DNA of 16,087 bases from positions 1 to 16,087 of the forward strand of contig CAWULT010000108.1 in the NCBI GenBank assembly GCA_963923455.1. Direction: 5' to 3'. The position numbers and the translations under genes are program-made. This DNA comes from CAWULT01 sp963923455 (lineage in GTDB: Bacteria; Acidobacteriota; Vicinamibacteria; Vicinamibacterales; UBA2999). The notes under the pieces were generated by a model. It was not told where the DNA came from and ran no database searches. It saw only the letters and a list, made by a program, of their open reading frames with translations. Shown here piece after piece: positions 1 through 7,800 of the stretch (its first letter is position 1; every line of letters begins with the position of its first letter).

Positions 1-902
1 TGCACGACGCCGCCCACGCGGCCGGCGTCGTGCACCGCGATCTGAAGCCGGAGAACGTCGTCCTCGGCAGCGACGGCCATGCGAAGGTCGTCGACTTCGG
101 CATCGCGTACGTCGAGAGTGACGACACGCGCCTGACCCGCGACGGCCAGCTGCTCGGCACACCGGCCTACATGGCGCCGGAGCAGTTGCTGGGCAGCGCG
201 GTCGACGCTCGCACCGACGTCTACGCGTTCGGCGTGGTCCTCCAGGAACTGCTGCTCGGCCGCCACCCGATGGCGCCCGCCCCGATCGGCCCGGACGCGG
301 CCCTGCGGACCCATGAGCGCGACCCGCTGTTCGCCGTGGCGGCTCGGTGCGCGCAACCGGATCCGACCGCGCGCTACGCCACCGCCCGGCAGGCGCTCGA
401 CGCGATCGAGGCGCTGGAGGCGTCCTCGCCGGGCCCGGTACCTGGCGGGACGCCGGCCACACCGAGCGCGGCGGCCACCCACACGACCGGCGCCGCGCCT
501 CGGTGGTGGTGGGAGTTCCACCAGGGCGCGACGGCCGTGGCCTACGCGCTGATTCTGATCCCGGTCTGGCGCGCGCGCGTCGAGATCGGCGGCGCCGTCG
601 GACGCGCCGTGTTCACGGCGGCGGCCGCCGCGGTGATCGTCTCCGCGCTCCTGCGCCTGCACCTCTGGTTCACCTCGCGCTTCTATCCAGAGGAGCTGCG
701 CTGGGCCCGCGCCCGCGTGCACCGGTGGGTCACCCTCGCCGACTGGGGTTTCGTGGCCGCGCTCGCCGCCGGCGCCGCGCTCGTCGCGCCCGTGTCCGCC
801 CTCGACGTCGTGCTGTTCGCATGCGCGGTCGGCGCCTTGGTGGCCTTCCTGCTGATCGAGCCGGCCACGGCACGGGCGGCCGGGCTCCGGCACCCGGCGT
901 GA
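1..902 (+). CDS. Eukaryotic-like Ser/Thr protein kinase with C-terminal membrane domain (5' end outside window)
   Basis: This is the C-terminal part of a Hanks-type Ser/Thr kinase, which transfers phosphate from ATP to Ser/Thr of target proteins. The frame is open from base 3 (HDAAHAAGVVHRDLKPEN), so the N-lobe with the glycine loop and the ATP-anchoring Lys lies upstream of the window. Visible motifs are the RD-type catalytic loop HRDLKPEN (catalytic Asp codon at 39), DFG (Asp codon at 93), the activation segment LLGTPAYMAPEQ and the DVYAFGVVLQELLLGRHP helix. A Pro/Ala/Thr-rich linker (about 423-500) leads to four hydrophobic segments at about 530-570, 610-660, 735-780 and 800-855. The tail is therefore a four-helix membrane domain rather than the PASTA or WD repeats common in this family. 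The GTG at 30 codes an internal Val and is not a start. Family call secure; substrate unknown. Confidence 0.93.
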   Translation, partial: HDAAHAAGVVHRDLKPENVVLGSDGHAKVVDFGIAYVESDDTRLTRDGQLLGTPAYMAPEQLLGSAVDARTDVYAFGVVLQELLLGRHPMAPAPIGPDAALRTHERDPLFAVAARCAQPDPTARYATARQALDAIEALEASSPGPVPGGTPATPSAAATHTTGAAPRWWWEFHQGATAVAYALILIPVWRARVEIGGAVGRAVFTAAAAAVIVSALLRLHLWFTSRFYPEELRWARARVHRWVTLADWGFVAALAAGAALVAPVSALDVVLFACAVGALVAFLLIEPATARAAGLRHPA

Positions 903-978
903 GCCGGCGACGTGGCCCTTGCCCTCGCCATGGCACCGGGGTAGTCTCTGCGGACCAAGACTGCCTGGATGTCCCGTG

Positions 979-1812
979 ATGCGCGGCAACGTCGACCTGC
1001 TGCGGACCCGGTCGACCACGCCGGTGGGAGACGACTCGCTGAGGGCCATGGCCGACGCCGCGGAGCGCGCGGCGGCCCTGACCGACCGAACAGCTGCTGA
1101 CCTTCGCGCACAAGCAGGTCCTGCGCCCCACGCCCCTGCAGGTCGGCGAGGTCGTGGAGCGTACGACGCGCCTGCTGCGCCGCGTGATCGGCGAGGACAT
1201 CGATCTCGAGCTGCGGAGGGATCCCGACCTGCCGACGGTTCACTCGGACAGGGCACGGGGCTCGGCCTGGCGACGGTGTACACCATCGCGCAGCAGCATG
1301 GAGGGTGGGTGACCGTGGACGCACAACAGGGACAGGGTTCGTCGTTCAGTGTCTTCCTGCCAGGCTCTGGACCGGAGGCTCCCCGGACGGGCTCCGCCGG
1401 AACGCCAGCCCGTGCCGACGCCGCGCCTGGCGGCCGGGAGGTCATCCTGCTCGTCGAGGACGAGGCGTCGGTGCGGCGAATCGCGAGCCGCGTGTTGCGC
1501 AGCCTCGGCTACGACGTCGTCGAGGCCGCGTCGGGCACCGAGGCGCTGGCCGTCGAGCGGGCCGACATCGACCTGCTCGTGACCGACCTGGTCATGCCGG
1601 GCGTGTCGGGCCGTGAGCTGGCAGACCGCCTGCGCCAGCGCCGGCCGGACCTCCGGATCCTCTTCATGAGCGGCTACAGCGCGGACATGCTCCGATCCGA
1701 CCCGGCGCGCACGGGCGCCCACTTCCTGCAGAAGCCGTTCTCGCGCGAGTCGCTGGCCAAGGCCGTCCGCGACGCCCTCGACAGCGGTCCCGGCGCCGCG
1801 CAGCCGACCTGA
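979..1812 (+). pseudogene. Decayed hybrid histidine kinase; receiver domain intact
   Basis: Remnant of a PAS/HisKA/HATPase/REC hybrid sensor kinase, related to the intact one at 4886-8887. Homology starts abruptly at 979 (MRGNVDLL, matching IQGNAYLS just after the H-box of the intact paralogue), so the sensor and the phosphoacceptor His are gone. After ERAAALT (about 1063-1083) a net 4-base insertion shifts the frame: the expected RQLLTFAHKQVLRP and RLLRRVIGEDI read in frame 2 from 1091. At about 1246-1253 a deletion of about 82 residues (judged against the paralogue) removes the N-box, G1 and F-box. It joins to GQGTGLGLATVYTI and restores the original frame. The C-terminal receiver (about 1438-1795) looks undamaged: acidic EDE pair, phosphoacceptor Asp codon 1585-1587 in LLVTDLVMPG, and Lys codon 1732-1734 in LQKPF. 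The open frame could still make a receiver-only protein with a scrambled N-terminus. It cannot work as a kinase. Confidence 0.85.
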
Positions 1813-1881
1813 CGCGGCCACCACCGGCGCAGCAGCGGCGCGTCCGGGGCCGGCGGCTGGCCCCGGCCCGGCGGTCGGCGT

Positions 1882-1887
1882 TACACT
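1882..1887 (+). promoter_or_regulatory. Possible -10 element upstream of CHRD gene
   Basis: TACACT matches the sigma70 -10 consensus at four of six positions and stands out in very GC-rich DNA. It would give a 5' leader of roughly 45-50 bases before the start at 1941. I see no good -35 hexamer about 17 bases upstream, so this is a weak call. Confidence 0.3.
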
Positions 1888-1898
1888 CCCGGCCACGC

Positions 1899-1921
1899 GC
1901 TCCCGCGGGTGGGAGCCCGCG
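1899..1921 (+). other. Two overlapping, mutually exclusive hairpins in 5' leader
   Basis: GCTCCC (1899-1904) can pair with GGGAGC (1911-1916). CGCGGG (1904-1909) can instead pair with CCCGCG (1916-1921). Each stem is 6 bp with a 6-base loop, and the two share bases so only one can form. They end 9 bases before the GAGG ribosome-binding site of the CHRD gene. In DNA this GC-rich the arrangement may be chance. Confidence 0.25.
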
Positions 1922-1940
1922 ACCCCGTACGAGGATGCGC

Positions 1941-2390
1941 ATGAACTCCACGAGAAGGCGCGCGACGGCCGCGCTGCTGGCGCTGGCCCTGAGCGCGCCC
2001 GGCACCGCGCTCGCGCAAGGGGCGGAGAAGTTCGCCGCGCGGCTGGCCTGGGTACCGACGACGGGTGCGGACCGCGCAAACGTCACGGGCGCCGGCAGCG
2101 TGACCGCCACGCTCACGGGGCGGTCGCTCGCGATCACGGGCACCTTCGACGGCCTCGCCGCGCCGGCCACGGTCGCCCGCCTGCACGACGGCATCGCCAA
2201 GGGTGCGCGCGGCAAGCCCGTCGCCGACCTGACGGCGACGAAGGCGGCAAGCGGGAGCCTGTCGGGAACCGTGACGCTGACGCCGGCGCAGGTCGAGTCC
2301 CTGAAGCAGGGCCGGCTCTACGTGCAGCTGCACAGCGAGAAGGGCGTCGCCCCGGACGGGGCCACGTTGTGGGGGTGGCTGCTGCGCTGA
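1941..2390 (+). CDS. Secreted CHRD-domain protein
   Basis: A 149-residue exported protein. Residues 1-26 form a signal peptide: Arg-rich n-region, ALLALALSA core and a TALAQ cleavage region. Residues 29-149 match the CHRD domain, a beta-rich module first named from chordin and common in bacterial secreted proteins. Visible landmarks are FAARLAWVPTTG, SLAITGTFDGL, ARLHDG (79-84), GTVTLTPAQVESLKQG and YVQLHSEKG (127-135, where the canonical form is YVNVHT). The C-terminal strand is GATLWGWLLR, where GEIRGQL is usual. ATG at 1941 is preferred over the in-frame ATG at 1935 because GAGG at 1931-1934 sits 6 bases before 1941 but directly abuts 1935. The gene ends 27 bases before the PQQ dehydrogenase start, so the two are probably cotranscribed. 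No enzymatic activity is established for CHRD domains; a binding or accessory role near the dehydrogenase is inference. Confidence 0.82.
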   Translation: MNSTRRRATAALLALALSAPGTALAQGAEKFAARLAWVPTTGADRANVTGAGSVTATLTGRSLAITGTFDGLAAPATVARLHDGIAKGARGKPVADLTATKAASGSLSGTVTLTPAQVESLKQGRLYVQLHSEKGVAPDGATLWGWLLR

Positions 2391-2417
2391 CGCGCGGCGC
2401 TCTCGAGGAGCCGATCG

Positions 2418-4592
2418 ATGACGGAGCTGAGGAGACATGTGCTCGCCGCACTCGCCGCGACGACGGCGTGCGGCTCGCTGCTCGTGGCGGGCCAGCAGGC
2501 GCCGGCCCCTGCGGCGGCCGTGCCCTTCACCGCCGAGCAGGCCGCTGCGGGCCGCGCGGCCTACGGCGAGTTCTGCGCCGCCTGCCACGGCACCGATCTG
2601 AGCGGTCCGCCGCCGCTGGCCGGCCCGGCCTTCATGGGTGGCTGGGCCGCGCGCAGTTCGCGCGACTTGCTGACGACCATCCAGGGCAGCATGCCGCCCG
2701 ATCGCCCGGGCGGGCTGCCCGAGGCGACCTACGTCGCCATCACCGCGCACCTCCTGCAGGCCAACGGCGCGGCACCTGGGCCGCAGCCGCTCCAAGCCTC
2801 GACGGCCGTGCTGCTCGGATCGATCGCTGGTCGGCCGGCCGCGCCGGCACAGGCGCAGGCGCCACCGCCGGCGGCACCCGCGGGCCGTGGCGCCGGGCCG
2901 GCCGCGACCGCGCCGGCACAGGCCGGGCGCGGCGGACGCGGACAGGTGCAGCGCACGACGCAGTACACGGTGACCGGCGAGGTGAAGACCTACTCCCGCG
3001 TGACGGACGAGATGCTGCGCACGCCGCCGGCGGCCGACTGGCCGATGCTGCGGCGCGACCTGGCCGCGTCGAACTTCAGCCCGCTCACCCAGATCACCCG
3101 TGACAACGTCAGGGATCTGCAACTGGCCTGGGTGGCGCCGATGAACGAGGGCGGCACGAGCCAGCCGTCACCACTCGCCCACGACGGCGTCGTGTTCCTC
3201 AACAACACCGACGGTATCGTCCAGGCGCTCGACGGCAAGACCGGCACGGTGATCTGGGAAACACGGCTCCAGGCCAACCTGGCCATGCGCGGCATGTCGC
3301 TCTACGACGACAAGCTGTTCGTCGCGACATCGAACGGCCGTCTCGCCGCGCTCGACGCGCGCACCGGCAAGGTCGCCTGGGACGTCGCCATGCCCGGCGG
3401 CCGCAGCAACTCGAGCGGACCGCTGGTCGCCAAGGGCAAGGTGATCGAGGGCATGGGCGGCTGCCAGCAGTACATCGAGGAGAAGTGCTTCATCAGTGCC
3501 TACGACGCTGCAACCGGCCGGCAGCTGTGGCGCTTCAACACGGTGGCCACGTCGAAGGACCCGGGCGGCAACACGTGGGGCGCGCTGTCGGACCTGTACC
3601 GCGCCGGCGGCGAAACCTGGATCACCGGCAGCTACGACCCCGACCTGAACCTCACCTACTGGGGCACGGCCCAGCCGAAGCCGTGGGTGCCGGTCAGCCG
3701 CGGCATGTACACGCTCGACAAGGCGCTCTACACCAGTTCGACGGTCGCGCTCGACCTCGACACCGGCAAGCTGGCGTGGCACTACCAGCACGCGCCGGGC
3801 GAAGCGCTCGACCTCGACATCGTGTTCGAGCGCGTGCTGGTCGACAGCGGCGGCCAGAAGCTCGTGTTCACGGCCGGCAAGGACGGCGTGCTGTGGAAGC
3901 TCGATCGCCGCACCGGCAAGTACCTCGGCCACAAGGAGACGATCTTCCAGAACGTCTGGGAGCGCTTCGACCCGGCCACCGGCGAGCCGCGCTACCGCCA
4001 GGACATCATCGACGCCGAGGTCGGCCAGTGGGTCGACGGCTGCCCGAGCACCGAGGGCGGGCACAACTGGCAGGCGATGACGCACCACAAGGGCACCAAC
4101 CAGCTGATCATCCCGCTGAGCCAGAGCTGCATCGCGATCCGCGCGCAGAAGGTCGAACAGACGCCGGGCGGCGGCAACGCCGGCGGCGCCGACCGCCGCT
4201 TCTACGAGATGCCCGGCAGCAACGGCAACATCGGGCGGCTGGCGGCGTTCGACGTCAACACGATGCGCGAAGCCTGGGCCATCGAGCAACGGGCACCGTT
4301 CCTGACCTCGGTGCTGTCCACCGCGGGCGGCGTCGCGTTCATCGGCGACCTCGATCGCTCGTTCAAGGCGATCGACGTGACCAGCGGCCGGATTCTCTGG
4401 CAGACGCGGCTGGCCACGGCCGTCCAGGGCTTCCCGATTACCTTCAGCGTCGATGGCCGCCAGTACGTGGCCGTCACGACGGGCAACGGCGGCGGCAGCC
4501 CGCGCCTCGTGCCCGCCACGCTCGCGCCCGAAATCCGCCCTCCGGCCACCGGCCAGGCGCTCTACGTGTTCGCGCTGCCCGAGCGCCGGTGA
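2418..4592 (+). CDS. PQQ-dependent dehydrogenase with N-terminal cytochrome c domain (quinohemoprotein)
   Basis: A 724-residue exported quinohemoprotein, expected to oxidise an alcohol or aldehyde in the periplasm and pass electrons from PQQH2 to its own heme. A signal peptide (about 1-26) is followed by a cytochrome c domain with CAACH (53-57) and a likely axial Met in GSMPPDRPG (Met92). An Ala/Pro/Gly linker (about 130-178) leads to a beta-propeller (about 205-722) with DWPMLRRDLAASNFSPL, repeated ALDxxTGxxxW blade motifs and C-terminal TFSVDGRQYVAVTTG. At the metal/active site, catalytic-type Asp465 and Asp467 occur in GEALDLD. The methanol-dehydrogenase Glu and Asn calcium ligands align by eye with Gln350 and Gln419 (GTAQPKPW), and Lys488 replaces the PQQ-contacting Arg. 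Cys349 and Cys357 may form a disulfide. The start is supported by GAGGAG at 2405-2410, 7 bases before ATG. The heme domain is N-terminal, opposite to classical type II quinohemoprotein alcohol dehydrogenases. Substrate unknown. Confidence 0.92.
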   Translation: MTELRRHVLAALAATTACGSLLVAGQQAPAPAAAVPFTAEQAAAGRAAYGEFCAACHGTDLSGPPPLAGPAFMGGWAARSSRDLLTTIQGSMPPDRPGGLPEATYVAITAHLLQANGAAPGPQPLQASTAVLLGSIAGRPAAPAQAQAPPPAAPAGRGAGPAATAPAQAGRGGRGQVQRTTQYTVTGEVKTYSRVTDEMLRTPPAADWPMLRRDLAASNFSPLTQITRDNVRDLQLAWVAPMNEGGTSQPSPLAHDGVVFLNNTDGIVQALDGKTGTVIWETRLQANLAMRGMSLYDDKLFVATSNGRLAALDARTGKVAWDVAMPGGRSNSSGPLVAKGKVIEGMGGCQQYIEEKCFISAYDAATGRQLWRFNTVATSKDPGGNTWGALSDLYRAGGETWITGSYDPDLNLTYWGTAQPKPWVPVSRGMYTLDKALYTSSTVALDLDTGKLAWHYQHAPGEALDLDIVFERVLVDSGGQKLVFTAGKDGVLWKLDRRTGKYLGHKETIFQNVWERFDPATGEPRYRQDIIDAEVGQWVDGCPSTEGGHNWQAMTHHKGTNQLIIPLSQSCIAIRAQKVEQTPGGGNAGGADRRFYEMPGSNGNIGRLAAFDVNTMREAWAIEQRAPFLTSVLSTAGGVAFIGDLDRSFKAIDVTSGRILWQTRLATAVQGFPITFSVDGRQYVAVTTGNGGGSPRLVPATLAPEIRPPATGQALYVFALPERR
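2839..2923 (+). repeat. 16-bp in-frame direct repeat in the linker of the quinohemoprotein
   Basis: CCGCGCCGGCACAGGC occurs at 2839-2854 and again at 2908-2923, 69 bases apart (23 codons, same reading frame). Both copies encode APAQA in the low-complexity linker between the heme and propeller domains. It suggests linker growth by local duplication and may be a site of length variation. Confidence 0.7.
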
Positions 4593-4599
4593 GCCGCCG

Positions 4600-4617
4600 G
4601 CGCGCCAGGAGGCGCGC
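4600..4617 (+). terminator. GC hairpin after the quinohemoprotein gene
   Basis: GCGCGCC pairs with GGCGCGC around the loop AGGA, a 7-bp stem starting 8 bases after the stop codon. There is no T-run downstream, so it would be a weak intrinsic terminator or a 3' mRNA stabiliser. Confidence 0.4.
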
Positions 4618-4656
4618 GACGTGTTGGCCGACCGCGCTGACAGGCCAAGCTGACTC

Positions 4657-4684
4657 TTGCGCGCCGGCGCGGGCGGTGTAGAGT
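4657..4684 (+). promoter_or_regulatory. Possible sigma70-type promoter for the sensor kinase
   Basis: TTGCGC (4657-4662) and TAGAGT (4679-4684) are separated by 16 bases, each a partial match to the consensus. The spacer contains the self-complementary 12-mer CGCGCCGGCGCG. Transcription from here would give a leader of about 195 bases before the kinase start at 4886. Confidence 0.3.
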
Positions 4685-4885
4685 GTCTTGTAGCATGGCC
4701 TCCCTTCAGGTTCGAGCCCACGGCTGACGAGGCGCCGGGCGGCGCGCGATCCCGCCGCCACGGTGGCCGCATGCCACGCCCCACGCCTGGACGATCGACA
4801 TCGCCGGGGTGGGCGCTCTAGCGCTCGCGAGGAGGCGGAACGCCGTTGCCGCGTACCCGAGCGGTATTTCATTGATGGAGGCGGC

Positions 4886-7800
4886 ATGACTGCCTTGGAC
4901 TCCCGAGTGACGTTGACGCTCGGCGTGGTACGGTTCGCAATGGCCGTGGCGGCGCCGACACTGGTGTTGTGGCTCCACATGGCGTTCGAACCGGTCGTGA
5001 TGTACCGGCCGATGCTGCTCCTGTTCATCGCACCGATCGCCCTGTGCGCCCACCTCTTCGGCTGGCAAGCCGGGCTCCTTTCCACAGCGGCCTCGGCCGT
5101 CGCGACGGCCTACGCGCTGTTCGAGCCCCGATACGCCTTCATGATCGAGCACCCGGCCGACGTGGTGCAGTGGTCTGCGTTGGTGTGCTCGGGCACGATC
5201 GTGAGCCTGCTGATGCGCCGGCGGCCCACCCCGGAGCCGGTTCGCGAGGCCGCTGCGGCTTGGGCAACCCTGGCTCGTGCCGAGCGCTCGGTGCAGCTGG
5301 GGTTCGGCGTCGCGCTGCTGCTGCTGACGGCCATCGGGACCGCGTCGTTCATCGGCACCGCCCGGACGCGCGCCAACGCGCTCCGCACCAACACGACCCT
5401 CGAGCTGATCGGCACGCTGCGTGCCACGCTGGCGGCTACGGTCGACGTAGAGACGGCTGGACGGGGATTCGCGCTCACCGGGGACGATGCGTTCCTGGAG
5501 CCCTACGCGAAGGCGCTGCCGGTCATCTCCGACAGTCTGGCGGCGCTGCGGGCCAACGTGGCCGACGACGCCGAGCAGGGGAGGCGGCTGGCTGCTCTGG
5601 AGCCGGTCGTCAGCGAGCGCATCGCCCAGACGGAGCGCGTGATCGCGCTGCGGCGGAACGGGGACCTCGCCGGTGCGCAGGCGGCCGTCTCCGGCGGCTT
5701 CGGCAAGAGAGCCCAGGATGAAATCCGGCGGCTCGTCGGCGCGATGGAAGGCGCCGAGCGCACCCGGTACCAGGACCGTCAGTCGTCCAGCATGCGCACC
5801 GCCGTCGTCAACCAGGCCGTGATCCTCGGGGGCACGGCCACCGCGCTCGTCGTGGTCGGCCTCGCATGGACCGGCTTCAGCCGTGACTTCGCCGGTCGCC
5901 GGCGCGCGGAGTCGGCGCTGCGGACGATGAACGAGTCGCTCGAGTTGCGCGTCAAGGCCCGCACCAAGGACCTGCAGGTGGCCAGCGATTCGCTTGCCGA
6001 ACGCGAGGCGGCCTACCGGGCGCTGATCGACAACATGCTCAACGGCGTGATGCACGGCGCACTTGTCTACGAGAACGGGAAACCTGTCGACGTGCGCGTG
6101 GTCAGTGTCAACTCCGTGTTCGCGGCACACTCCCGGTTCGGCGACATCACCGGGCGACACCTGTCGATGGTGCTGGTCGAGCCGGCCCTCTCCCCTGTGT
6201 TCCGCGGCCTGCTCGACAAAGCCGACCGCGTGGTGCGGACAGGGGTACCGGACCGCAGCGAGCTCCAATCGCCAAGCACGGGGGTGTGGTTCGACTTCGC
6301 GATCTTCCGTCTGCGGGCCAGCGAATTCATTCTCGTGGTCGAGGACATCACCGCACGCAAGAACCTGGACGAGGCCCGCGTTTGGCTCGAGCGCATCGTC
6401 GAGGCGTCCGATGACGCGATCATCGGGACCACGCTCGAGGACGTCGTCACGACCTGGAGCCACGGCGCCGAGGCGATCTTCGGCTACACCGCAGCCGAGG
6501 CCGTGGGCCAGCCGCTCGCCGCGTTAATCGTCCTGCCGGAGGACGAGGCGCGCTACCGCGCCATGATTGTGCAGGTGGCCGCGGGCCAATCAGTTCGGCA
6601 ACACCAAGCCAAGCGTCGCACTAAGAAAGGGCGGTTCATTGAAGTGTCGGTCAGCGCATCCCCGGTGCGGGACGCCAACGGGCACATCGTCGGTGTGACG
6701 CGCATCACCCGCGACGTGACGGCACTGCACCGGCTTGACCGAGAGAACCGGGAGCAGGAAGCACGCACCGAGGTGCAGCGGCGGGTCGCCACGGCCGTCT
6801 CGGCTGCGGCCCCGTCCGACGTATGGGCGCTGCTGAACGTGATCGCCGAACAGACGGTTGAGCACTTGGCGGACGGCTGCTCGATTTGGGCTGCCGACGG
6901 CCAGGGGTGGCTGAAGCAGGTCGCCGTCGCCAGCCGGAACTCCGCTGCGCAGGAGATGATGCGCCGCAACCCGCTCCACCTGCCGGTCGATTCGCCGCTG
7001 CCACCGGCCGTCGTGTTCCGCTCGGGCCAGGCCACGCTGTTCGCCCTGCTGGATTCCGGTGAGGTGGCCGCGTCGGCCCCGGAACAGATCCGTGCCTTGT
7101 TCCAGGAGCTCGACATTCGGAGCCTGATCGTCGTGCCCCTTCGCGCCGGCGAGTCCTTCAAGGGCGTGCTCGCCCTGCGGCGCGGGCCCAACGAGCCCCC
7201 GTTCGGCCAGGAGGACCTCGCCTTGGCCGTTGACCTCGCCGAGCGGGCAGCGATCGGCGCCACCAACGCGCAATTGCGCGAGCGCGTCGATGAGGAGCTC
7301 CGTGAACGCCAGCGCGCGGAGCACGCGGCCCGCGCCGAGCAGGATCGCTTCCAGCAAGTGGTCGAGAACATTCAGGAGGTGTTCTGGATTACCGACGTCG
7401 ACCAGCGAGTGCTGTACCTGAGCCCGGGCTACGAGCGCGTCTGGGGGCGCACCGTTGCCAGCCACTTCGAATACCCCTCGGACTGGGCGGAGAACGTGCA
7501 CCCCGACGACCGGGTGCGCGTCGTCGATGCTGCGCGCACCAAACAGCTCATCGGCACCTTCGACGAGACCTACCGGATCATCAGGCCGGATGGCGGTGTG
7601 CGATGGGTCCGCTCCAGGGCCTTCCCCATCCGCAACGAGCACGGCGAGGTGTTCCGCATTGCCGGGATCTCCGAGGACATCACCGAGTGGCGCGCGCTCG
7701 AGGACCAGCTCCGGCAGTCGCAGAAAATGGACGCCATCGGGCAGCTGGCGAGCGGCGTTGCACACGACTTCAACAACCTGCTGACGGCCATCCAGGGCAA

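Larger units (their letters stand above)
4593..4885. other. Intergenic region upstream of the large sensor kinase
   Basis: This 293-base gap holds a GC hairpin just after the dehydrogenase stop (4600-4617) and a possible promoter (4657-4684). It also has a tiny open frame, MASLQVRAHG (4695-4727). The kinase ribosome-binding site GGAGG is at 4877-4881. The frame of the kinase stays open back to an ATG at 4763, but that stretch encodes an Arg-rich sequence with no domain character. I see nothing else in it. Confidence 0.55.

Noticed and set aside
1305..1616. Small plus-strand frame inside the kinase remnant
   Set aside because: It is a shifted reading of the receiver domain, which is clearly encoded in the frame ending at 1812.
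1881..3122. 413-codon minus-strand frame across the CHRD and PQQ genes
   Set aside because: Antisense to two well-supported genes, with an Arg-rich low-complexity translation.
4763..4885. Longer N-terminus of the sensor kinase from ATG 4763
   Set aside because: The extra 41 residues are Arg-rich without domain character, and GGAGG precedes the ATG at 4886.
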